Positions 26,825 to 34,448 of a DNA stretch of 64,000 bases are shown here, one piece after another. A model generated the notes under the pieces. It was not told the origin of the DNA and made no database searches. It was given only the letters and a program-made list of their open reading frames with translations. The stretch is taken from the NCBI GenBank assembly GCA_965279165.1, contig OZ257140.1:372001-436000 (forward strand), given 5' to 3'. The translations under genes were made by a program, and so were the position numbers. The stretch comes from JBAYIE01 sp965279165 (GTDB lineage: Bacteria; Bacteroidota; Bacteroidia; UKL13-3). Each line of letters opens with the position of its first letter. Position 1 is the stretch's first letter.

Positions 26825-28816
26825 CTATTGCACAACCACTTTTCGCACCAGCGTTTTATCTCCTATACGTATATTAAGAATAAAAATTCCACTGAGTCCT
26901 TGTAAATCAAACTTGGCTGCTCCTTGCATGGTAGTTGAAGTTGCTACCAATTTCCCTGTGATATCAAAACACTGCACTTCGGCTTCATCTGTTGTATTTT
27001 CTAAACCCACATAAAACACGCCGTTACTTGGATTGGGATATACATCCGCTAAAAGTAGATTGCTACTATTGAATGAAACACCACTTAAATTATTAGAGTA
27101 AGCAGAATCCATCGCTGCTAAGGAAGTATTATAATAAGTACCACTTGGCGTTAGTTCGAGCTTTACCGCTTTTACCTGGTAATAGTTAATTCCCATATCC
27201 GGATTTGGGTCAGTAAAGGTCAAAGTGGATGCATCCAATCGTGTCGAAATTTGTTTGTATTGGCTGTTGTAAGCACCAGAACGTAGGACGATGTAATATG
27301 CAGCATCCGGACTGGCTTGCCAAGTAAGATTGATGGCAATATTATTGGTTGCACTCACTGCATCAACACCTGCTGGTGGTTTTATGGCATGCAAACGCAA
27401 ACTTGGGTCGCCCATCAAGGCAATATGAATAAAAGTTGGTGCAGTATTATAAGCATAGCCCAAAGTACCTGCCTGACTAAAATTGGAATAATTATTTTGG
27501 GCAAGCAAGGCACTGAATCCAATATTTAAACCCATTGCCATGTGATGAAAAGTCCAGTAAGGACGTCCACTCCATGCACTTGCTAAAGTAGTTTTGGTAC
27601 ACAACGGTGCACGTAAAAAGTTGTTGGTTGCATCCCAATCCCCAAAATAACTCCCAAACATTGAGGTGAAGGTAGTATTGATTGAATCGTTGTTAAAATT
27701 AGCTGTTGTACCTATTCCTCCTGCACTGGTATAACTTCCGCCACCACATCCGTAAGAAAACAAATAATTACCTTGTTTGGTACTGGTTAAATAATCACGT
27801 GCAAACACCGAATCGCCAAACATCACCGAAAAATTACGCCATGCAGTAGATGCAAATGCTTCTCCTCCCATTGCACCAAAATTATCGTCGATTAAACTTC
27901 TACGAACAGTAACGGTATTTCCTACTTTAAATTCGTGTGCCTTGTTCAAATATTGTTTTACTAAAGCCGTATCACTTTTCCCGAATTGTGTCATATTGGT
28001 TAAATCAACCCTGCCAATTTGAAATGCTACCGTATCAGCATAAATATAAACTTGGTCAAATTTCCCATCGCCCGGAATATTGTCGTTTTGGGTACGTGAA
28101 GGTGTAATGTCATTTACCTGGTTATCGGTCCAGATACTTTCGTTTAAAGTTCCATAATACAAATCTGCCGGCCACGCACCGCCATGATCGGGATGTCCAT
28201 CAGGAGGATAATAGGATCCAGATGTTGAAAAAGCACCCGAATAAGGCACCGGGATTCGTCCCAACAAATAAATTGCTTTAACAGATTTATCGGCTGCATA
28301 GGAACCGGTAATAATGGTTTTAACGGATGCAACTGTGGCCGATCGATCCACGTCGATTCGCTTAACCTGCCATCCATCCGCTATCAAATCGGTAACTAAT
28401 GTTTCGATTTCTGTGGCCAATGGAACCGCATAATTGGCATCTACCAACAACAACATTTTACCTTTCAGCGAAGTTTCGGGCAACTTGATTCCTGCCATTA
28501 CATAACCATGAGCTACCCTACCACTATAGATACGTCGTACATAATATTCATAAGATTTTCCGGCCACAACTGCATTGTCAATATACTGCGAAGCTGCATT
28601 TCCCAAGGTTGTTAAGGGTGTTCCCCAATCCTTTGCTTCTATAGATTTTCTATAAATTACTTGGGAAGTGGACAATGCATCTGCATTCCAGTTTAAAGTA
28701 ATGGAAGCCGGCGATTCGGAGGTTGAGACTTGAATCATGACTGCATAATCTTTTGTAGATTGCGCATGAACCATTCCGGTTATAAGTAAAGAAAACAGTA
28801 AAATTTTATTCTTCAT
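26825..28816 (-). CDS. T9SS-sorted secreted protein with degenerate peptidase C25 (gingipain)-like region
   Basis: A longer frame starts at 28834, but a TATTTTTG -7 box at 28836-28843 would leave that ATG at the transcription start; ATG 28816 (MKNKILLFSLLITGMVHAQ) gives a good signal peptide. Residues about 25-130 look like a fibronectin-III fold. The next region resembles C25 proteins: KAIYLLGRIPVPYSG, a glycine-rich SYGCGGGSY with a cysteine, and LMGDPSLRLH. The canonical His-Gly of active gingipains is not obvious, so activity is doubtful. A second FnIII-like stretch and a Por tail (VYPNPSNGVFYVGLEN to KTLVRKVVV) follow. Confidence 0.75.
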   Translation of the reverse strand: MKNKILLFSLLITGMVHAQSTKDYAVMIQVSTSESPASITLNWNADALSTSQVIYRKSIEAKDWGTPLTTLGNAASQYIDNAVVAGKSYEYYVRRIYSGRVAHGYVMAGIKLPETSLKGKMLLLVDANYAVPLATEIETLVTDLIADGWQVKRIDVDRSATVASVKTIITGSYAADKSVKAIYLLGRIPVPYSGAFSTSGSYYPPDGHPDHGGAWPADLYYGTLNESIWTDNQVNDITPSRTQNDNIPGDGKFDQVYIYADTVAFQIGRVDLTNMTQFGKSDTALVKQYLNKAHEFKVGNTVTVRRSLIDDNFGAMGGEAFASTAWRNFSVMFGDSVFARDYLTSTKQGNYLFSYGCGGGSYTSAGGIGTTANFNNDSINTTFTSMFGSYFGDWDATNNFLRAPLCTKTTLASAWSGRPYWTFHHMAMGLNIGFSALLAQNNYSNFSQAGTLGYAYNTAPTFIHIALMGDPSLRLHAIKPPAGVDAVSATNNIAINLTWQASPDAAYYIVLRSGAYNSQYKQISTRLDASTLTFTDPNPDMGINYYQVKAVKLELTPSGTYYNTSLAAMDSAYSNNLSGVSFNSSNLLLADVYPNPSNGVFYVGLENTTDEAEVQCFDITGKLVATSTTMQGAAKFDLQGLSGIFILNIRIGDKTLVRKVVVQ

Positions 28817-28835
28817 ATGTTTAAATTGCTTCACC

Positions 28836-28843
28836 CAAAAATA
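28836..28843 (-). promoter_or_regulatory. Bacteroidota-type -7 box (TATTTTTG)
   Basis: On the minus strand this octamer is a perfect TAnnTTTG match, 20 bases upstream of the preferred ATG 28816 and 2 bases upstream of the alternative ATG 28834. It argues for the shorter reading of the C25-like gene. Confidence 0.45.
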
Positions 28844-28865
28844 AACAAGTTACGGTAAAGATACT

Positions 28866-29537
28866 ATGCCTGCAAATATTAAATTAGAAGAAGGTTGGAG
28901 AAATTTGCTTGCAAACCAATTTGACCAACGATATTTCGACCAATTAAATAACTTCCTCCTGCAAGAAAAACAAAAAGGAGAAATTGTTTTTCCTCCGGAA
29001 AATCAGATTTTTGCAGCCCTTCACTTAACTCCTCCTGAAATGATTAAGGTTGTAATCATTGGACAGGATCCATATCATGGCCCCGGACAGGCGCATGGTT
29101 TATGTTTCAGTGTTAACGACGGCGTTAAATTCCCTCCATCCTTACAAAATATATTCAAAGAATTAAAGAGCGATTGTAACATCCAAATGCCGATTTCAGG
29201 AAACCTTAGTCGTTGGGCAACACAAGGTGTTTTACTCCTAAATGCAACTTTAACGGTTCGAAAAGACCAACCGGGTTCGCATCAAAAACAAGGTTGGGAA
29301 AGTTTTACCGACCAAATAATTAAAACTATCTCTGATCAAAAAAACAATATTGTATTCCTCCTTTGGGGAAAATTTGCACAAGGTAAAGTTGCTCTTATCA
29401 ACGCGAACAAACATTTGATTCTGATGGCTGCACATCCATCTCCACTTTCAGCCTATCATGGATTTTTTGGATGCAGGCATTTCTCCAAAACAAATGCATT
29501 TCTTAAAAGCAAAGGAATTCCCGAGATACAATGGTAA
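28866..29537 (+). CDS. ung: Uracil-DNA glycosylase, family 1
   Basis: Ung removes uracil from DNA at the start of base excision repair. The 223-residue protein shows the water-activating motif GQDPYHGPGQAHGLCFS with Asp68, the Ser/Pro loop LLLNATLTVR, and the DNA-intercalation loop HPSPLSAYHGFFGCRHFS with His190. Length is standard. It converges on the GH26 gene with 23 bases between stop codons. Confidence 0.97.
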   Translation: MPANIKLEEGWRNLLANQFDQRYFDQLNNFLLQEKQKGEIVFPPENQIFAALHLTPPEMIKVVIIGQDPYHGPGQAHGLCFSVNDGVKFPPSLQNIFKELKSDCNIQMPISGNLSRWATQGVLLLNATLTVRKDQPGSHQKQGWESFTDQIIKTISDQKNNIVFLLWGKFAQGKVALINANKHLILMAAHPSPLSAYHGFFGCRHFSKTNAFLKSKGIPEIQW

Positions 29538-29560
29538 ATCTAAATTATCTCCATTCGAAA

Positions 29561-30706
29561 TCATTTCATAAGAGGACGGATTTTTGCTAATACCGCTTTG
29601 TCTTGCACAAATTGCCAGTTTAAACTTTTGTAGGTGGTCGTATTATCATCGCCGGCGTGAAAGAATACCACACTCTTAATCAAAGGATACTTCTTAAAAG
29701 AAGTTATGGCATCTTTATACCAAATGGATCGGTTACCTCCAATCCCCAAACTGGCAAATTCGGTTACCATAATTGGCTTTTTAAAAGCCGAAAGTTGTGG
29801 ATAATACTTTCCGAAAATTTGTTCAAACGTCCACCATTGACTCCATGAAGCCACCGTTCCGTAATTCAATGCCGGTATTCCTACCCAATCAACCAACGAA
29901 TCTCCGGGATAATATTCATTATAATTGGTGTAGGCAGGATGTGGCGACCACATCCATATCACATTGTTTGCTCCATTGTTTCTGAATCTTTCCACCACAT
30001 GTTTCCAGGCATCTATAAATTCAACACTCTTGTTGTTTTGCGGTCCCCACGGATATCGATAAGGGTCATTCATTTCATGTGCAAAACGAATAAACAAAGG
30101 AGCGCCGAATCGTTTAACGTCTTTAATCCATTCGTCAAGATAGAAATCATAATCGCCTTTTGCAATGGCAAGCAAACAACCGGAAGGTCTGTATTCTGGT
30201 GGTGGTAAGGATGGATGTTCTTCTCCATCAAAATCATTGAGCCATGGCTCCCAGGTGATAAGTGGAATGGAACCAAGATCATATATCGCCTTTGCTTTAT
30301 TAAAAGGAAATTTTTGTGTGGTTTTACTTCCCCACGCCACATACAATTGTATGATTGGAAATTTGGTTTGCAGTGAATCTTCTAGACTAACTATTTTCTC
30401 AAATCCATTTTTTGTATCATCATCGTAAGCACCCCAGAAAATATTTCTATACCTAATCATCTTTTCAGGATGATTGCGGTAACCATTAAACCAACTTAAT
30501 GCTTCCTGTCGCGTTTCTTCACGTGCTTCCTGAATAAATGAATTTTCTATCTGGGTAACATTTTCACTTACCTGTTGCATAACATCTTCCAATGGTCCTT
30601 GACTTTTATTGCCAACATATGTTAATCCGATTACGATGGCTATACCCAAACCGATGGCAACCATGGTTGCGAGTATCCGAAGTATAATTTTTCTTTTTCT
30701 TTCCAT
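29561..30706 (-). CDS. Membrane-anchored glycoside hydrolase family 26 protein
   Basis: The 381-residue protein has one N-terminal membrane helix (about residues 9-31) and an exported TIM-barrel domain. GH26 catalytic residues are visible: acid/base Glu211 in RFAHEMNDPYRYPWGP and nucleophile Glu316 in IMVTEFASLG. GH26 enzymes cut beta-mannans or related beta-1,3-/1,4-glycans; substrate here is unknown. It lies five bases after the GT2 gene and is the last gene of the YaiO-GT2-GH26 set, so I infer it trims or releases the polymer made by the GT2, as BcsZ or PgaB do in known systems. Confidence 0.88.
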   Translation of the reverse strand: MERKRKIILRILATMVAIGLGIAIVIGLTYVGNKSQGPLEDVMQQVSENVTQIENSFIQEAREETRQEALSWFNGYRNHPEKMIRYRNIFWGAYDDDTKNGFEKIVSLEDSLQTKFPIIQLYVAWGSKTTQKFPFNKAKAIYDLGSIPLITWEPWLNDFDGEEHPSLPPPEYRPSGCLLAIAKGDYDFYLDEWIKDVKRFGAPLFIRFAHEMNDPYRYPWGPQNNKSVEFIDAWKHVVERFRNNGANNVIWMWSPHPAYTNYNEYYPGDSLVDWVGIPALNYGTVASWSQWWTFEQIFGKYYPQLSAFKKPIMVTEFASLGIGGNRSIWYKDAITSFKKYPLIKSVVFFHAGDDNTTTYKSLNWQFVQDKAVLAKIRPLMK

Positions 30707-30711
30707 GATAC

Positions 30712-32301
30712 TTAAGTTTTATGTTGAGGAATTACATCCCAAGGGTCTTCTTTTGTTAAATTGCGAGATTCGTACGCAGCATAAATCCCACCCAATGCCA
30801 TCACACAGGCTATAGATGAAAATCCAATCATTGCCCAGGTTTTTTCGCTGGTCATTTCGAGGGAAGATTCTGCACTAAAATAAAAACGGTTAATAATAAC
30901 ATACGACACACTAACCACAAATAGCATAACATGCAACATCATTGGTTTTGCAAATGGGCTCAGCCCTTTTACTGCTTGTTTTGCTGTTGGGATATATGGA
31001 ATTTTTTTATCGACCAGCGATAGGATAAAGCCAAGAAAAAACACAGGCCAACAGGCAAATTTTAATACCGAACCCCTCCAATGCAATCCTTTTTCGATCG
31101 ACCTGTCGCATAACCATCGCTGCACATACAAATAAATTACAACAGCAATAATGGCGATAGGTAACCAATGTTTTAAAAAGGGTACAAAATACATTTGAGC
31201 AGGAACAATATCGAACCAAAAAAACAAATATGGTATCAATAAAAACACCATCATGATAGTACCGGTTAGGTAATAAGTACCGATAGTAAAGTAAGATAAT
31301 CGTTGCCAAAAACTAAGTTTCTTAAACAACCTCGGTAACTCAGCAAATAAAATCTCATGTACCCCCCTTGCCCATTTCAATTGTTGTTTGCAGAAAGAAC
31401 CAAAATCTTCAGGAACAAGTCCCCGGCTCACAATGATAGGCGCATAAATGGTTTTCCAACCTTCTGCATGAATCCGGATGGCGGTAACCATATCTTCTGC
31501 CAATCCAATGCCATGTCCGCCAATACTTTCTAAAGCTTTTCGTCTGAATGTACAATTCGCACCAATCGCAATACAGGTATTGGTTCCATACATTCCCATT
31601 TGCGTTGGACCATAAAACGAATAGGTTTGTTCGGCAGCAGCCAAAGCTGTAAATGAACGATACTGGTTATAGTAAGCTTGAGAAACTTGTACATAACCAA
31701 CATTTTCTTCATTAAAATACCCCAATACCTCATCCAAAAAATTATTGAATGGAATATGATCCGGATCAAGCACCAAAATAAAATCTTCGGTGGTTTGTTT
31801 CAGTGCAGCATTTATTTTTCCGGCTTTTGCTCCCGGCAATCCAACTAATTCTAACCAAATAGCCCCATGTTTTTCAGCCACTTCTTTAAACCTAATATCC
31901 TTTGTATCATCCAATAAATAGGTAGTATGCGGATAGGTAATTTGCGCACATGCTTCCAAAGTTTTTTCGAACATCGATAATGGTTCACCCGGCGAACTCG
32001 TGGTAAATATTGCAACCTTTAATCCCTTTTCAGGAATTTCTTTTGCTAGTTTTTTTATATGCAAATAATTAACCCATAAAATTACCATTCGAAGAATTCC
32101 CCACCATAAAATAACCGACAACAAAACATACAAAGTAAGATTGGCAATATGTTCTTCACGAAACCACCAATTGGCAAATCGAAAAACCAATATGATACCT
32201 GCAATAATTAAAGCCAATAAGATATACTTTTCATGCGTACGGGGTGTTCCCGACTCCTTATACTCCCAAAGCCTATTGTACTTATTATTTCTCATAAGCA
32301 A
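30712..32301 (-). CDS. Processive family 2 glycosyltransferase, cellulose-synthase-like membrane protein
   Basis: The 529-residue protein has two N-terminal membrane helices (about 28-46 and 54-78), a cytoplasmic GT2 domain and about five C-terminal helices. Catalytic features are present: LLDDTKD (Asp131/132), LVLDPDHIP (D179xD181), GLAEDMVTAIR (Glu269-Asp270) and QQLKWARG (residues 306-313). The last is the QxxRW polymer-binding motif with Lys309 in place of Arg. It has no PilZ domain. The start overlaps the upstream YaiO-type gene by 17 bases. It probably makes and translocates a beta-linked polysaccharide. Confidence 0.88.
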   Translation of the reverse strand: MLMRNNKYNRLWEYKESGTPRTHEKYILLALIIAGIILVFRFANWWFREEHIANLTLYVLLSVILWWGILRMVILWVNYLHIKKLAKEIPEKGLKVAIFTTSSPGEPLSMFEKTLEACAQITYPHTTYLLDDTKDIRFKEVAEKHGAIWLELVGLPGAKAGKINAALKQTTEDFILVLDPDHIPFNNFLDEVLGYFNEENVGYVQVSQAYYNQYRSFTALAAAEQTYSFYGPTQMGMYGTNTCIAIGANCTFRRKALESIGGHGIGLAEDMVTAIRIHAEGWKTIYAPIIVSRGLVPEDFGSFCKQQLKWARGVHEILFAELPRLFKKLSFWQRLSYFTIGTYYLTGTIMMVFLLIPYLFFWFDIVPAQMYFVPFLKHWLPIAIIAVVIYLYVQRWLCDRSIEKGLHWRGSVLKFACWPVFFLGFILSLVDKKIPYIPTAKQAVKGLSPFAKPMMLHVMLFVVSVSYVIINRFYFSAESSLEMTSEKTWAMIGFSSIACVMALGGIYAAYESRNLTKEDPWDVIPQHKT

Positions 32302-33832
32302 ATAAAATTTTAGCCGAAAAATAAGCGTATTGAAAGGTGTAGAAATTATTTATGGTATAATCATATCCGAAATCATAACCGATAAAACTATTCTGTTTTA
32401 AATTAAATTTTACAGAAATATCATACGGATGAAACTGCATGGGCGATGTTCCGGATTCGACTATGAGATTACCTGCAGTATTACGGTTGTAATAAAGATA
32501 AGGAATTTGTGCATTGGCAAATACTCCATAGCTTACTTTTGCTGTTGCAGAAAGTCGTTTAGTAACTTTAAAGATTCCTGTAAATAACAAGGAATGGATG
32601 GTTTGATTTAGCGGCGTGAAATATGGATTATACTCGCCTTCTACTTGCCATATTGTGTTTTGAAAATCTTCAGGAATAAAACGGGTTTCGTCGCTATTGC
32701 TGTAATTAAACCCATAACCGCCTTTTAACTCTATCGTTTTATTTTTATATATTCTTTTTAAACCCCATATGTATATCGTATGTACCGCATTGTTATCATC
32801 AAATCCATTTCGTAAATATCCGGCATTGCCAATCCAATTATCTTTATAGTTAAAACCAAATACAACTTGTGATTCCCATTGCGTAATAACATCAGCAATA
32901 CTATTTATATTCGACAAATAAGGCTTTCTTTCGGTACTTAGTTCAAGGGTAAAATAAGGGATAAACAACTTTTTTAAAGCAATGCCTCCAATAAATACGG
33001 CACTTTGACTATTGTTAATAAAATTAACATATATGCCTGCTTTTGCTTTTAGATACAATAAGGTAGCAGGAAAGAAAAAATTATTGGATGCCGATGCTTG
33101 CAGTTTATTAAGGCTACTATAACCAAAACCGCTGTTGTAATTGTTGTTTGCCAGAAAAATACCGGGATTGAACTTAGCCGATATTGCACGCAAATAATTT
33201 AAGGCAATGCCACCGGTTGCTATAACTTGGTTGTCCTCCGAAAAGCCAAATTGCGCATTTAATTCAGGAGCCGAGGCAAAAAGGACGTTTTCTTCAAGTT
33301 GCTTTCCCATTCGAGAGTTTCCAGCCTCCTGGTTTTGAAGCAATAACTTGTTTGCCTTTTTATAATTCCCTTCCCACGTATACAATTTTGCTTTTAATAA
33401 GACAGCCTCTGTATTGGATGGTTGTAGGTATAGAATGGTATCAATTTGCAATAAGGCCTCTTCATAGTAGCTTATATCCAATAAAAAATCGGTATAGGAT
33501 AAACGTATTGGAATATTATATGGATATTCTTTTACCAAGGATTGAAATAAATTTCGAGCAGCTTTACGTTCGCCTTTATAAAATAAGACCTTTGCTCGCC
33601 ATACACCCGACTCAGGGTGATTTGGGTGTGCAACTTCATACGTCAACAATAAATTTTCTGCCGAATCATACGATTCACGTTCGATATGACCATATAGCAA
33701 TTGCAACGTATCCGTATTTATCTGTGCCTTTAACGTGCTTCCAAAAACAGTTACCATTAAAACCATAACAAACAGAAACCTTTTCAAGTATAAAGTTAAA
33801 TTGTGATGTACAAATGAGGCGTGAAATTCCAC
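32285..33832 (-). CDS. TPR plus YaiO-type outer-membrane beta-barrel protein
   Basis: Residues about 40-195 form tetratricopeptide-like helical repeats (AENLLLTYEVAHPNHPESGV; PSNTEAVLLKAKLYTWEGNY), and residues 205-515 form a beta-barrel typical of the YaiO family, ending in an aromatic strand (YTFQYAYFSAKILF). Start choice is open: ATG 33832 puts 15 extra residues before the signal peptide, whereas TTG 33787 begins LKRFLFVMVLMVTVFG directly. A TPR/barrel protein upstream of a membrane GT2 parallels PgaA, BcsC and AlgK/AlgE, which guide polymer across the periplasm and outer membrane. Confidence 0.85.
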   Translation of the reverse strand: MEFHASFVHHNLTLYLKRFLFVMVLMVTVFGSTLKAQINTDTLQLLYGHIERESYDSAENLLLTYEVAHPNHPESGVWRAKVLFYKGERKAARNLFQSLVKEYPYNIPIRLSYTDFLLDISYYEEALLQIDTILYLQPSNTEAVLLKAKLYTWEGNYKKANKLLLQNQEAGNSRMGKQLEENVLFASAPELNAQFGFSEDNQVIATGGIALNYLRAISAKFNPGIFLANNNYNSGFGYSSLNKLQASASNNFFFPATLLYLKAKAGIYVNFINNSQSAVFIGGIALKKLFIPYFTLELSTERKPYLSNINSIADVITQWESQVVFGFNYKDNWIGNAGYLRNGFDDNNAVHTIYIWGLKRIYKNKTIELKGGYGFNYSNSDETRFIPEDFQNTIWQVEGEYNPYFTPLNQTIHSLLFTGIFKVTKRLSATAKVSYGVFANAQIPYLYYNRNTAGNLIVESGTSPMQFHPYDISVKFNLKQNSFIGYDFGYDYTINNFYTFQYAYFSAKILFAYEK

Positions 33833-33963
33833 TTTTAGTGATGCATTACCATTCTCTTTTCAAAACAGGATATTGGTTTGACAATTTAGACGAGTAAAGG
33901 TTTAAAACAAATGATTTAAACCATGTTCTGTAATTTAAATTGACATTTCACTCGTAAATCACT

Positions 33964-33971
33964 TAAATTTG
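33964..33971 (+). promoter_or_regulatory. Bacteroidota-type promoter: TAAATTTG with upstream TTG
   Basis: TAAATTTG is a perfect -7 match. A TTG at 33940-33942 lies 21 bases upstream, close to the -33 spacing of Bacteroidota sigma-A promoters. Transcription would start near 33977, which bears on the start codon of the next gene and probably drives the metal-efflux operon. Confidence 0.5.
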
Positions 33972-34000
33972 TATTTCTGAAGAAAACGATAGCCATATTA

Positions 34001-34363
34001 TTGTTGGGTGTGCATTTGTTCACATCAACCGAATTGTTTGAATTCGTGAAGATGCCTATGTTGGTATTGCATTATATCGAACACAAAGAATTAAACAGCA
34101 AAGAAACATTGTTTGATTTTATGCATGCCCATTATGCCGATTGTGATAACCACAATAATGACAAGGAACATAAACATCAATTGCCCTTCAAATCCCATGA
34201 GGGTTGCGTGAATTTAAATATACTTATTGGTTTACCTACTTGCAGCGAAAACTTGTTTCAAAAACCAGAAGCGGATCATGACACTGAACTGCTTGCTGCC
34301 ATTCCTCAATTCATCTCTTCTGCCTATTTAGCTTCTATCTGGCAACCGCCAAAATTTAGCTAA
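34001..34363 (+). CDS. Small His/Asp-rich envelope protein preceding the metal-efflux operon
   Basis: The 120-residue frame is read from TTG 34001; the open frame extends to CTG 33977, which would add KKTIAILL and complete a signal-like hydrophobic N-terminus but would be nearly leaderless given the promoter at 33964. The pattern MPMLVLHYIEHKELN...LFDFMHAHY, then an Asp/His-rich segment (DCDNHNNDKEHKHQ) and LPFKSHEGC, resembles short proteins I recall beside czc/cus genes in Bacteroidota. The His-rich loop suggests periplasmic metal binding. Function is inferred from context only. Confidence 0.6.
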   Translation: MLGVHLFTSTELFEFVKMPMLVLHYIEHKELNSKETLFDFMHAHYADCDNHNNDKEHKHQLPFKSHEGCVNLNILIGLPTCSENLFQKPEADHDTELLAAIPQFISSAYLASIWQPPKFS

Positions 34364-34448
34364 TTCTTATTTCTCAACCATCACAGCATAAGCTGCGCTG
34401 GGCTCATTCTTTCTTATTTATTATTTTAACGATTAGTTATACAATTGT

